NCBI GenBank assembly: GCA_947445225.1
Contig: CANFCX010000004.1
Coordinates: forward strand, 1-56,743
From: Rhodospirillales bacterium
Lineage (GTDB): Bacteria; Pseudomonadota; Alphaproteobacteria; CACIAM-22H2
Direction of reading: 5' to 3'
DNA: 56,743 bases
Shown here: piece by piece, positions 16,054-24,398 of the stretch
How positions within the stretch are numbered: the stretch's first letter is position 1
How the letters are laid out: each line of letters begins with the position of its first letter
Program-made: the position numbers and the translations under genes
The notes under the pieces: model-generated
Told to the model about the DNA's origin: nothing
What the model saw: only the letters and a program-made list of their open reading frames with translations
Databases searched by the model: none

Positions 16054-18873
16054 ATGACAGCCGACGTGATCGGCCGACGCGATCAATTCAATTCGGTGCC
16101 GAACCCGATGAACACGCCAAGACCCAGCGATAGCCTCGAAACCGACGCGCCGCTTCGCCAAGACATCCGGCTTCTCGGGCGCATCCTCGGCGAGACGATT
16201 CGCGGCCAGGAGGGCGAACATGTCTTCGACCTCGTCGAAACCATACGCAAGACGGCGGTGCGCTTCCATCGCGCCGCCGACGAGGCCGATCGGCAGCATC
16301 TTCAGGCGATTACAAGCGGACTTCCGACCGATCAAGCCACCCGAATCATCCGCGCCTTCAGCTATTTTTCCCACCTCTCGAACATCGCGGAGGACCAGCA
16401 CCATCTGCGTCGCCGCAGGGCCCAGGCCATCGCCGGCGGCGCGCCGCTTGAAGGCTCGATCGCTTATGCGCTGAACCGGGCCAAAGAGGCGGGAATCTCG
16501 CGCCAGCAATTGCAGGCATTCTTCGACCGCGCCCTGTGTGCCCCCGTCCTGACGGCGCACCCCACCGAGGTTCGGCGCAAAAGTTCGATCGACCGCGAGT
16601 TGGACATCGCCGACCTCTTGGATCGGCGCGACCGCGTGGCGATGACGCCCGAGGAATCGACGGCCACCCGCAAGGCGCTCCGCCGCGCGATCCTCACTTT
16701 GTGGCAGACGAGCATTTTGCGTGAATCGCGACTGCGGGTGATCGACGAGGTCACGAACGGCCTCGCCTATTACGAACGCACGTTTCTTCGCGAACTGCCG
16801 CGCCTGTACGCACAGATGGAAGACCAACTTGGGTCGATCGATCCGGCGTGGCAAGGCATGGGCGTTCGCTCATTTCTGCGTTTGGGAAGCTGGATTGGCG
16901 GCGACCGCGACGGCAATCCCTACGTCACGGCCGAGGTCTTGCGTCAAACGCTGCGGATGCAGGGTGGGATGGGATTCCGCTTTTATCTCGAGGAGATCCA
17001 CCTCCTGGGCTCCGAACTGCCGCTCGACGGGCGCATCGTGCAGGTTACCGACTCCTTGGGCCGACTGGCGGACGCCTCACCCGACCGCTCACCCCGGCGC
17101 CAGGACGAGCCGTACCGCCGCGCCATCACCGGAATCTACGCACGCCTGGCGGCAACGGCGTGGGCCGTCGATCGGATCGAAGCACCCTACCAGGCCGTGG
17201 GCGAGGCACCGGCCTATTCCAGCGCGGCGGAGCTCAATGCCGAACTCGCGGTCATCGATCAATCGCTTACCGCCAACGGCTCCGCCGTACTTGCCCGCGG
17301 CCGCCTGCGCGAACTCCGCCGCGCGATCGACGTTTTCGGATTCCACCTGGCCACGGTCGACCTGCGCCAGAATTCGGACGTCCATGAACGTGTCGCCGGC
17401 GAGCTGTTGGAAACCGTCGGCGTGACCGCGTCGTATGGCGCGTCAAGCGAGGACGCCCGAATCGCCCTTCTGCTTAGCGAGTTGCGCAGCGCCCGGCCGC
17501 TGGTGTCGCCCCACGTTACTTACTCCGACGAGACCACCAGCGAACTGGCTATCCTACGCACCGCGGCCGAAGGGCAAGCGCGATACGGAAGGGACGCGAT
17601 CGGAAATTACATCATCTCCAAAACCGATGGCGTGTCGGACATCCTCGAGGCGGCGATCCTATTGAAAGAGGGCGGTCTGCTGCGCCCAAACGAAGGGCGA
17701 TTGGACGTCAATATCGTGCCCCTGTTCGAAACCATCGACGACCTGCGGCGATGCGGTCAGGTGATGGATCGGTTGTTCGCGCTCCCCGAATACATGCGTT
17801 TACTCAAGTCGCGCGGACGGATTCAGGAGGTCATGCTGGGTTATTCGGACAGCAACAAGGATGGGGGATACCTGACCTCAACCTGGGAGCTGTACAAAGC
17901 CGAAGTCGCGCTGATCGAGACGTTTCGGCGGCACGATGTGGCCTTGCGCCTGTTCCACGGTCGCGGCGGCTCGGTCGGCCGCGGCGGCGGTCCAACCTAC
18001 CAGGCCATCCTCGCCCAGCCCGCCGACGCGTTGCAGGGTTCGATCCGCGTCACCGAACAGGGTGAGGTGATCGCCGCGAAGTATTCCAACGCCGAGGTCG
18101 GCCGGGGCAATCTGGAGACCCTTGCCGCGGCGACGCTGGAGGCATCGCTTCTGAAGTCCGAGGGTGCCGCGCCGCGCGCGGCCTATGTCGCCGCGTTGGA
18201 GGAACTATCCGCCTACGCCTTTCGCGCTTACCGCCACCTCGTGTACGAAACCGAGGGGTTCGAGCGGTATTTCCGTGAATCAACGGTGATCGGCGAAGTC
18301 GCCAGCCTCAACATCGGAAGCCGACCCGCATCGCGTACGCGTTCGACGAGCATCGAAAGCCTGCGCGCCATCCCCTGGGTGTTCAGCTGGGCCCAATGTC
18401 GCCTCATGCTGCCGGGCTGGTTTGGCTTTGGAACGGCCGTCAAGACCTGGACCGCGCGCGCCCCCAAGGGAATGGCGATGCTGCAGGAGATGTATCGGGA
18501 TTGGCCATTCTTCGCGACGATGTTGTCGAACCTGGACATGGTGCTGGCGAAGAGCGACATCGCCATTGCTTCACGGTACGCCGAGTTGGTGTCGGTGCCG
18601 GAATTGCGGGAGGCAATTTTCGAACGCCTTCGCGCCGAGTGGCAGGACTCAGTGGATGCGGTCTTGGCCATCATGGGCCAGCGCACGCTGCTGGAGCGAA
18701 ATCCCGAGCTGGCCCGCTCGATCCACAATCGCTACCCCTATATCGATGCGCTCCATCACGTGCAGATCGAGCTCCTCAAACGCCACCGCGCGGGTCCCGT
18801 GGACGAAGGGGTCATCCAAGGCATCCACACGAGCATCAACGGAATCGCCGCCGGGCTGCGCAACAGCGGTTAA
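16054..18873 (+). CDS. ppc: Phosphoenolpyruvate carboxylase
   Basis: 939 residues, full length. It carboxylates PEP with bicarbonate to oxaloacetate, replenishing the TCA cycle. Motifs are complete: [12 protein letters not shown] with catalytic His169, [14 protein letters not shown], the [14 protein letters not shown] loop and GSRPASR. The C terminus ends RNSG, not the common QNTG, but keeps the terminal Gly. A GAGGA SD lies 8 nt before the ATG. Stand-alone gene; the serine-glyoxylate aminotransferase 5 kb away could join it in C1/C2 metabolism, but nothing shows linkage. Confidence 0.95.
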   Translation: MTADVIGRRDQFNSVPNPMNTPRPSDSLETDAPLRQDIRLLGRILGETIRGQEGEHVFDLVETIRKTAVRFHRAADEADRQHLQAITSGLPTDQATRIIRAFSYFSHLSNIAEDQHHLRRRRAQAIAGGAPLEGSIAYALNRAKEAGISRQQLQAFFDRALCAPVLTAHPTEVRRKSSIDRELDIADLLDRRDRVAMTPEESTATRKALRRAILTLWQTSILRESRLRVIDEVTNGLAYYERTFLRELPRLYAQMEDQLGSIDPAWQGMGVRSFLRLGSWIGGDRDGNPYVTAEVLRQTLRMQGGMGFRFYLEEIHLLGSELPLDGRIVQVTDSLGRLADASPDRSPRRQDEPYRRAITGIYARLAATAWAVDRIEAPYQAVGEAPAYSSAAELNAELAVIDQSLTANGSAVLARGRLRELRRAIDVFGFHLATVDLRQNSDVHERVAGELLETVGVTASYGASSEDARIALLLSELRSARPLVSPHVTYSDETTSELAILRTAAEGQARYGRDAIGNYIISKTDGVSDILEAAILLKEGGLLRPNEGRLDVNIVPLFETIDDLRRCGQVMDRLFALPEYMRLLKSRGRIQEVMLGYSDSNKDGGYLTSTWELYKAEVALIETFRRHDVALRLFHGRGGSVGRGGGPTYQAILAQPADALQGSIRVTEQGEVIAAKYSNAEVGRGNLETLAAATLEASLLKSEGAAPRAAYVAALEELSAYAFRAYRHLVYETEGFERYFRESTVIGEVASLNIGSRPASRTRSTSIESLRAIPWVFSWAQCRLMLPGWFGFGTAVKTWTARAPKGMAMLQEMYRDWPFFATMLSNLDMVLAKSDIAIASRYAELVSVPELREAIFERLRAEWQDSVDAVLAIMGQRTLLERNPELARSIHNRYPYIDALHHVQIELLKRHRAGPVDEGVIQGIHTSINGIAAGLRNSG

Positions 18874-18917
18874 CCCACGCCCGTTGCCGGAGGCGGCGCT
18901 ACGCTCGCAGAGAGCGA

Positions 18918-19184
18918 TCAGTTCTTTCCCGTCTTCTCCGCCAGCCAGGTCTTGATCAAGGACTGATAGGGGACATCACGCTTGTTGGCGGCAATCTTGA
19001 TGCGATCGAGAAGTGTCACCGGCAGGCGCAGAGAAATCGAGGTCGTCGACGGCTTGAGGTTCGGCAAGCGCACACGTTCGGCCTTATTCCAGTCAACATA
19101 GTCGCTGGAGGCATGTGTCTCCCAGAAGCGCCTCTCCTCCGCCTCGCTCCGAAATTCCGGAATGGACTTAAGCTTCCTGTTCAT
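18918..19184 (-). CDS. brnA: BrnA-type antitoxin (CopG/RHH family)
   Basis: 88 residues. Charged N terminus with the BrnA-like WETHASSDYVDW segment, then a ribbon-helix-helix region (TTSISLRLPVTLLDRIKIAANKR) and the helix VPYQSLIKTWLAEK. It should bind BrnT and repress the operon. The ATG overlaps the end of brnT by 17 bp, and the gene follows the toxin, the usual brnTA order. The frame is intact. Confidence 0.85.
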   Translation of the reverse strand: MNRKLKSIPEFRSEAEERRFWETHASSDYVDWNKAERVRLPNLKPSTTSISLRLPVTLLDRIKIAANKRDVPYQSLIKTWLAEKTGKN

Positions 19185-19470
19185 AACGCACCCGTTCCTT
19201 GCGATGCATGGTCCGCGCGGAAATCACTCTAATCAGCCTGCCGTCATCGCGAAGCGTGAAGCTGATATGAAGAAGTCGCCCGGTTTCCGTGCGGCCCAAG
19301 GCATGAAATCTCGATTCGCGACCGCCGTGGCCGACATCCTCAACGATCAGCAAAGGGTCGTTGAAGAAGATCTGTTCGGCTTCGGCCTGGCTGACATCGT
19401 GCTTTTCGACGCTCTTGCGGCTGTTGCCTTCATCCCAGTCGAAGCCCTCTATCCGCCCTAGATCAAGCAT
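19168..19470 (-). CDS. brnT: BrnT-type toxin ribonuclease
   Basis: 100 residues. Reads as BrnT throughout: GFDWDEGNSRKSVEKHDVS, AEQIFFNDPLLIVED, RFHALGRTETGRLLHISFTLRDDGRLIRVISART, a RelE-like fold that cleaves RNA. The start at ATG 19470 is three bases from a perfect palindrome. An upstream ATG at 19485 lies inside the palindrome and would add five residues. Of the TA modules here this is the only one of familiar type with both genes apparently intact. Confidence 0.85.
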   Translation of the reverse strand: MLDLGRIEGFDWDEGNSRKSVEKHDVSQAEAEQIFFNDPLLIVEDVGHGGRESRFHALGRTETGRLLHISFTLRDDGRLIRVISARTMHRKERVRYEQEA

Positions 19471-19473
19471 TGT

Positions 19474-19492
19474 GTATATTACCATAATATAC
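19474..19492 (-). promoter_or_regulatory. brnTA operator palindrome
   Basis: gtatattaccataatatac is a perfect inverted repeat (8-bp arms, 3-bp centre) ending 3 bp before the chosen brnT ATG. Its AT-rich arms contain -10-like hexamers (TATTAT, TAATAT). With TAATAT as -10, transcription would start at or next to the ATG. Likely BrnA-binding site. Confidence 0.7.
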
Positions 19493-19697
19493 GCCTGCCG
19501 CCAGGGCGTGTTGTTGCGACGGCTGGCGAGTGATTCTGTTGCCTGGGGTAGGGCAAGGCATCGCGCAAAATACGGCCAGTCCAAACAACCAGGACCAGAT
19601 CAACCCGAAGGCATCGGCCTTACCGCCTAAGGTCGATTGTTCTCGGCCGTGCCGCGGTCGCCTGGCCGTTGGGTCAATTCCAGGGACTTGATCCAAT

Positions 19698-19784
19698 TGG
19701 TGCCCGCTGGGGGACTCGAACCCCCACCCCCTTGCGGGGAACGGATTTTAAGTCCGTTGCGTCTACCGGTTTCGCCAAGCGGGC
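19698..19784 (-). tRNA. tRNA-Leu (UAA)
   Basis: 87 nt on the minus strand, with encoded CCA. Acceptor arms GCCCGCT / AGCGGGC pair, the D-arm, a long leucine-type variable arm (CCCCGCAAGGGGG region) and a TTCGAGT T-arm are present. The anticodon loop CTTAAAA gives anticodon UAA. Confidence 0.95.
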
Positions 19785-19850
19785 CCGCTTGAGGCGGCAC
19801 ACAACCGCAGCGGACCCTCGGCGTCAACCGTCGATCTTGGGAAGACCCGT

Positions 19851-20387
19851 CTACGCCATCCGCCAGGCTTGAGCGCCGCCGGCGGAAGGATCGTCCTGCA
19901 TCGCCAGCAGCCTGCGGTCGGCGAAGGGTATCGGGCGTTGGCGCCGCCGCCGATCCGGGCCGACAAAGTTCGGCGCCTTCACGAAAGGCCGGGGCAGCGC
20001 AAAGGTCAGCGCGATATGGGCCAGCAGGGCGTTGGCCGAGATCGGCTTGACCAGGATTTCATTCACGCCGGCGTCGCGCGCGTCGAACACGATCTTCAGG
20101 CTCGGCGCGGATGACACCAGGATGATCGGCACGGCCGCGTCGGTCGTGTGTTCTTCCTGGCGGATGATTCGCGTGAATTCGATGCCGTTGACCGGGACCA
20201 TGTGGCGGTCCGTGATGATCAAATCGGGGTCCATCCGCGCCATTTCGCGCAAGGCGTGGGACAGGTTGGCGGCGGCGCGGATCAGGCCGACACCGGCGAA
20301 GGTAAGAATATTTCTAATTTCGTCCGTAAGCTCCAGGTCGTCGGTGACCAGGAGCACGCTGTTGCGGCTGAAATCGTGATCCGTCAT
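19851..20387 (-). CDS. Stand-alone receiver protein with basic C-terminal tail
   Basis: 178 residues. Residues about 10-130 are a CheY-like receiver: acidic pair Asp16-Asp17, phosphoacceptor Asp60 (LIITDRHM), conserved Lys114 (ILVKPI). There is no DNA-binding or enzymatic output domain. After it comes a short basic tail, RPFVKAPNFVGPDRRRR (residues 133-149) and then ADRR, closely matching the tail of the receiver at 37335. Probably a single-domain phosphorelay protein. Its SD (GGAGG, 6 nt before the ATG) is inside a 7-bp hairpin. Confidence 0.82.
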   Translation of the reverse strand: MTDHDFSRNSVLLVTDDLELTDEIRNILTFAGVGLIRAAANLSHALREMARMDPDLIITDRHMVPVNGIEFTRIIRQEEHTTDAAVPIILVSSAPSLKIVFDARDAGVNEILVKPISANALLAHIALTFALPRPFVKAPNFVGPDRRRRQRPIPFADRRLLAMQDDPSAGGAQAWRMA

Positions 20388-20391
20388 GAAA

Positions 20392-20413
20392 ATCCTCCAC
20401 CGTTCGGGAGGAT
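20392..20413 (-). promoter_or_regulatory. Hairpin sequestering the SD of the receiver gene
   Basis: On the minus strand, ATCCTCC - CGAACGGT - GGAGGAT is a perfect 7-bp stem with an 8-nt loop ending 5 nt before the ATG. Its 3' arm is the SD itself. Could control translation; also resembles a small terminator because TTTC follows. Confidence 0.55.
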
Positions 20414-20475
20414 AACTGCAATTGGCAGGCCAGCGGGCGGCCTTGGTTTCCCCGCCGTTCTGGCCGGCGGAATCT

Positions 20476-20505
20476 GCCTACCCGGAAAAATTTGCCGGGT
20501 TAGGC
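20476..20505. other. Intergenic hairpin between TPP-enzyme and receiver genes
   Basis: gcctacccgg and ccgggttaggc pair with one bulged base (about 10 bp) around an AT-rich 9-nt loop. It lies 17 bp after the TPP-enzyme stop. It may be a terminator for that gene but has no T run. Confidence 0.4.
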
Positions 20506-20521
20506 GGCACAACTTGCCCGG

Positions 20522-22216
20522 TCAGTCGCGAATTGCGCGCGCCTTGGCCCGGATGGCCGACAGGCTCGCCCGCGTCGTGATCAACTCCGGATCGATCATC
20601 AGCTCCAGCACCGGCGCCCTGCCCGCGGCCAGCGCGCGCTCCATCGCCGGGATGAAATCGGCGGTCCGGGCCACCACGTCGCCATGGGCGCCCACGGCGC
20701 GGGCGAGGGCCACGAAATCGGGGTTAACCAGATCGGTGGCAATGACACGGCCGGGATAGGCGCGCTCCTGGTGCATGCGGATCGTGCCGTACATGCCGTT
20801 GTTGAAGACCAGGATTACCGGCGCCGCGCCATATTGAAACGCCGTTGCCAGTTCCTGGCCGCTCATCATGAAGCCGCCATCGCCCACGCAAGCCACGACG
20901 ATGCGGCCGGGATGGGTAAGTTTCGCGGCGATCGCGGCGGGCACGGCATATCCCATGGCCCCGCTTGTCGGCCCGAGCTGCCGGCCGGGCCGGCGATAAC
21001 ACAGGAAACGCTGCGCCCAGCCGCTGAAATTGCCGGCATCCACGGTCACGATGGCGTCCGCCGGCAGCCAATCGCGCAGGCGCAGCATGGCCTTGCCGGG
21101 ATCGAACGCGGCGTCATGGGGCATGGGTTTCAGGGAGGCCATATAGTCGCCGCGCGCTTCCTCCAGCCAGGCCCGGCGGCGCCTGAAATCCGTCTTCGGC
21201 AGCGCGGCCGCCGCGGTCGCGAATTCCGGCGTGCCCGAATGGATGCCGAGCGTGGGCACGAAGACGCGGCCAAGTTCGCCGGCATCGGGATACACATGCA
21301 CCAGGCGCTGGCGCGGCATCGGCGCCTCCAGCAGGGTGTACCCCTGGGTGGTCATTTCCCCCAGCCGGGCGCCGACGGCGACGATCAGGTCCGCCCGCCG
21401 CGCCCGTTCGATCAGCGCGGGCGGCCCGGCGATGCCCAATTCACCGGCGTAGTTGGGGTGGTCGTTCGGGAAGCTGTCTTGACGGCGGAACGAACACGCC
21501 ACCGGCAAGCCGTGGGCCTCGGCAAACGCGGCGATGTCGCGGCAGGCCTCGTCGCTCCAACCGCCGCCGCCGACGATCATCAATGGCCGTTCCGCCTCGG
21601 CCAGCAGGAGACGCAGCCGTTCGAGATCATCCGCCCCGGGTTGGGGCCGCTCCGCGCGGGCGGGCGGGCTGTCCCCCGCCTCCGCCGTTTCCGTCAGCAC
21701 ATCCTCCGGCAAAGCGAGCACGACCGGCCCCGGCCGCCCGGAGGTCGCGACCCGGAAAGCCTCGCCGATGATTTCCGGGATACGGTCCGTGCGGTCGATC
21801 TGCGCCACCCATTTGGCGAGCCCGCCAAACACGCGGACAAAATCGATCTCCTGAAACGCCTCGCGGCCGAGATGGGCGCGCGACACCTGCCCGGCCAACA
21901 GGATCATCGGCGTCGAATCCTGAAAGGAGGTATGAACGCCGATGCTGGCATGGCAGGCACCGGGACCGCGCGTGACCAGGCAAATCCCCGGCCGCCCGGT
22001 CAGCTTGCCTTGGGCCTCGGCCATGTTGGCGGCGCCGGCTTCATGGCGGCAGGCGATCACGCGAATTGCGGGTGTGTCGTACAGCGCGTCGAGGATGGGA
22101 AGGTAACTTTCCCCCGGCACGCAGAACACGGTGTCGGCGCCATGAAGCCGTAAGGCATCGACCAGGATGCGCCCGCCATTGCGCGATCGTGGGGCCGTCG
22201 TCCGATCCTCTCCCAT
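20522..22216 (-). CDS. Thiamine-pyrophosphate enzyme, acetolactate-synthase-like large subunit
   Basis: 564 residues with the three-domain TPP-enzyme plan. N-terminal PYR domain: FCVPGESYLPILDAL, the proton-relay Glu in RHEAGAANMAEA, and RGPGACHAS. Middle domain near 200-330. C-terminal PP domain with the TPP-binding motif GDGGFMMSG...NNGMYGT. It most resembles acetolactate synthase, but similar enzymes include benzoylformate decarboxylase and sulfoacetaldehyde acetyltransferase, so the substrate is open. No small regulatory subunit (ilvN) is adjacent. I chose ATG 22216; longer versions overlap the divergent gene. Confidence 0.82.
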   Translation of the reverse strand: MGEDRTTAPRSRNGGRILVDALRLHGADTVFCVPGESYLPILDALYDTPAIRVIACRHEAGAANMAEAQGKLTGRPGICLVTRGPGACHASIGVHTSFQDSTPMILLAGQVSRAHLGREAFQEIDFVRVFGGLAKWVAQIDRTDRIPEIIGEAFRVATSGRPGPVVLALPEDVLTETAEAGDSPPARAERPQPGADDLERLRLLLAEAERPLMIVGGGGWSDEACRDIAAFAEAHGLPVACSFRRQDSFPNDHPNYAGELGIAGPPALIERARRADLIVAVGARLGEMTTQGYTLLEAPMPRQRLVHVYPDAGELGRVFVPTLGIHSGTPEFATAAAALPKTDFRRRRAWLEEARGDYMASLKPMPHDAAFDPGKAMLRLRDWLPADAIVTVDAGNFSGWAQRFLCYRRPGRQLGPTSGAMGYAVPAAIAAKLTHPGRIVVACVGDGGFMMSGQELATAFQYGAAPVILVFNNGMYGTIRMHQERAYPGRVIATDLVNPDFVALARAVGAHGDVVARTADFIPAMERALAAGRAPVLELMIDPELITTRASLSAIRAKARAIRD

Positions 22217-22325
22217 GGCGGCCAATAGAAGTAGCCCGGCGACTTGTGTCAATTGCGCTTCTGAAGACGCTGCCGTTAGGGTATCGGTTCCCGACCAAAC
22301 CTTAAGGATCGAGGCAGAATCCGCC

Positions 22326-23498
22326 ATGGGTGTTATCCCGCGCATCGCCGAATTGCAGGCCGAGATGGAAGGCTGGAGGCACGATCTCCACGCCCATCCC
22401 GAACTCGCCTTCGCCGAACACCGCACCGCCGATTTCGTCGCGGCGAAGCTCCAGGCCTTCGGCATCGCGGTCCATCGCGGCCTGGCCGGCACCGGCGTCG
22501 TCGGCAGCCTGCGCGCCGGCAAGGGCGACCGCGCGCTCGGCCTGCGCGCCGACATGGATGCCCTGCCCATCGCCGAGATGAACGATTTCGCCCATCGGTC
22601 CACGCAGCCCGGAAAGATGCATGCCTGCGGCCATGACGGGCACACGACGATGCTTCTGGGCGCCGCGAAATACCTGGCCGAAACCAAGGGATTCGACGGC
22701 ACCGTCCATTTCATCTTCCAGCCGGCGGAAGAAAACGAAGGCGGCGGGCGCCGCATGGTCGAAGAAGGGCTGTTCGAGAAATTCCCGGTCGAGGCGGTCT
22801 ACGGCCTGCACAATTATCCCGGCATCGCCGCCGGCCGCTTCGCCGTGCGGCCCGGCCCGATGATGGCGTCGTTCGATGTTTTCGAGATCGTCGTGACCGG
22901 GCGCGGCGTCCATGCCGCCATGCCGCATCACGGCGCCGATCCGGTTGTCGCCGGCGCGGCGATCGTCGGCGCCTTGCAGACCATCGCCAGCCGCAATACC
23001 GATCCGCTTGAGCCGGTCGTCGTCAGCGTCACGCAGTTTCACGCCGGCGATACCTGGAACGTCATCCCCGAACAGGCCGTGTTGCGCGGTACCACCCGCG
23101 CCTTCCGGCCCGAAATCCAGGACGCAACCGAAGCCGCCATCCGCCGCATCGTCGCCGGCGTTGCGACCGGGCTCGGTGTCACCGCCTCGGTACGGTACGA
23201 ACGACGCTACCCGCCAACCATCAACAGCGCCGCCGAGACCGAAACCGCGGCCCGTGCCGCCGCGGCCGTCACCGGCGCCCAAGGGGTCGCCCGCGACCTG
23301 GCGCCCGGCATGGGCGCCGAGGATTTCGCCTTCATGCTCCAGGCGCGGCCGGGCAGCTATGTCTGGCTCGGCAATGGCAATAGTGAAGGCGGGTGTTTCC
23401 TGCACAACCCGCGTTATGATTTCAACGACGCCATCCTGACCGTGGGCGCCAGCTATTGGGCGCGGTTGGTCGAAATGGAGATGCCGGCGACACGTTAG
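22326..23498 (+). CDS. M20 family metallo-amidohydrolase (hippurate hydrolase type)
   Basis: 390 residues. Typical M20D features: DMDALPIAE, the metal ligands in HACGHDGHTTMLLG, FIFQPAEENEGGG with the catalytic Glu pair, and a dimerisation domain (about residues 185-300). Such enzymes remove acyl groups from N-acyl amino acids in the cytoplasm (hippurate, N-acetyl or indole-acetyl conjugates). Divergent from the TPP-enzyme gene, 109 bp between starts, so shared control is possible. Confidence 0.87.
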   Translation: MGVIPRIAELQAEMEGWRHDLHAHPELAFAEHRTADFVAAKLQAFGIAVHRGLAGTGVVGSLRAGKGDRALGLRADMDALPIAEMNDFAHRSTQPGKMHACGHDGHTTMLLGAAKYLAETKGFDGTVHFIFQPAEENEGGGRRMVEEGLFEKFPVEAVYGLHNYPGIAAGRFAVRPGPMMASFDVFEIVVTGRGVHAAMPHHGADPVVAGAAIVGALQTIASRNTDPLEPVVVSVTQFHAGDTWNVIPEQAVLRGTTRAFRPEIQDATEAAIRRIVAGVATGLGVTASVRYERRYPPTINSAAETETAARAAAAVTGAQGVARDLAPGMGAEDFAFMLQARPGSYVWLGNGNSEGGCFLHNPRYDFNDAILTVGASYWARLVEMEMPATR

Positions 23499-23517
23499 GC
23501 CGGATTGGGCGACGCCG

Positions 23518-24342
23518 CTATTTGCCCTGGAAAACAGGTTTCTTCTTGGCGAGGAACGCTTGGTATCCGGCGCGGTAATCTTCGGTGCCGAAGGCGGCGT
23601 AGGCTTCGTCGAATTCCTTGCGGCTCAAGGGCCGGGGATCGGAAAGGCGGCGGGCGAATTTCTTGTGCCAGCGATTGACGAGAGGCGCGCCGTCGGCGAT
23701 GCGGCGGGCGACTTCATAGGTTTCCGCCCCGACCCTATCGTCGGGGACTACACGGGTGACGAGGCCCTTGTCGCGCGCCTCGGCGGCGTCGAAAACGCGG
23801 CCCTCCAGCAGGATTTCCAGCGCCGCCCCCCGCCCGACCAGTTCGATCAGCGCCGCGATCTCGGGGTAGGCCATAACCACCCCGATGCGGTTGATCGGCA
23901 CGCCGAAGCGGCTCGATTGCCCGCATATCCGCAGATCGCACATGATCGCCAGTTCCAGCGCGCCGCCCACGCACAGCCCCTTGATCAGCGCGATCGTGGG
24001 ATGGCGGCAGTCGCCGATGGCGGCCATGGTGTCGTGCATGATCGCACCGTATTGGCGCGCCTGTTCGGGGTCGCCGCGTTCGCTTTCGAATTCCGCGATG
24101 TCCGCGCCGGGACCGAAGGCCTTGTCGCCGGCCCCGCGCAACACGACGCAACGGGGTTCTTCCTTCGCCGACAAATCGCGCATGGCCTCGCCCAGGCCGA
24201 TCCACATCGGTTTGTTGAGCGCGTTGAGTTTTTCCGGGCGATTGAGGACGACCGTGGCGATATCGGGCTGCGTCCATTCGACGAGGACGAGATCGCGCGC
24301 GCGCGCCCCTTCCGGCGTTGTTTCCGCGCGCGAACCCGTCAA
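23518..24342 (-). CDS. Enoyl-CoA hydratase/isomerase family protein
   Basis: 274 residues from TTG 24342. Crotonase-fold motifs: VVLNRPEKLNALN, the CoA/oxyanion loop AFGPGADIAEFE and GLCVGGALELAIMCDLRI with a family Glu. It would hydrate or isomerise an acyl-CoA, but crotonases vary widely. No ATG fits the N terminus. A CTG at 24381 sits 7 nt after an excellent AGGAG (24389-24393) and would add 13 residues, so the true start is uncertain. It follows the aminotransferase gene on the same strand and is probably cotranscribed. Confidence 0.83.
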   Translation of the reverse strand: MTGSRAETTPEGARARDLVLVEWTQPDIATVVLNRPEKLNALNKPMWIGLGEAMRDLSAKEEPRCVVLRGAGDKAFGPGADIAEFESERGDPEQARQYGAIMHDTMAAIGDCRHPTIALIKGLCVGGALELAIMCDLRICGQSSRFGVPINRIGVVMAYPEIAALIELVGRGAALEILLEGRVFDAAEARDKGLVTRVVPDDRVGAETYEVARRIADGAPLVNRWHKKFARRLSDPRPLSRKEFDEAYAAFGTEDYRAGYQAFLAKKKPVFQGK

Positions 24343-24398
24343 TGAAGGATTCGGGCGTCTGGGATCGCGGGTGCGCGGCAGGGAGGCTCTCCTGGCCT

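Noticed and set aside
19698-19784. tRNA-Leu as an integration site for a mobile element
   Set aside because: No duplicate of the tRNA 3' end, integrase or phage gene was found on either side.
22217-22756. N-terminal extension of the TPP enzyme to 744 residues
   Set aside because: The extra part is antisense to the M20 gene and not protein-like; the TPP-enzyme fold begins at the ATG at 22216.
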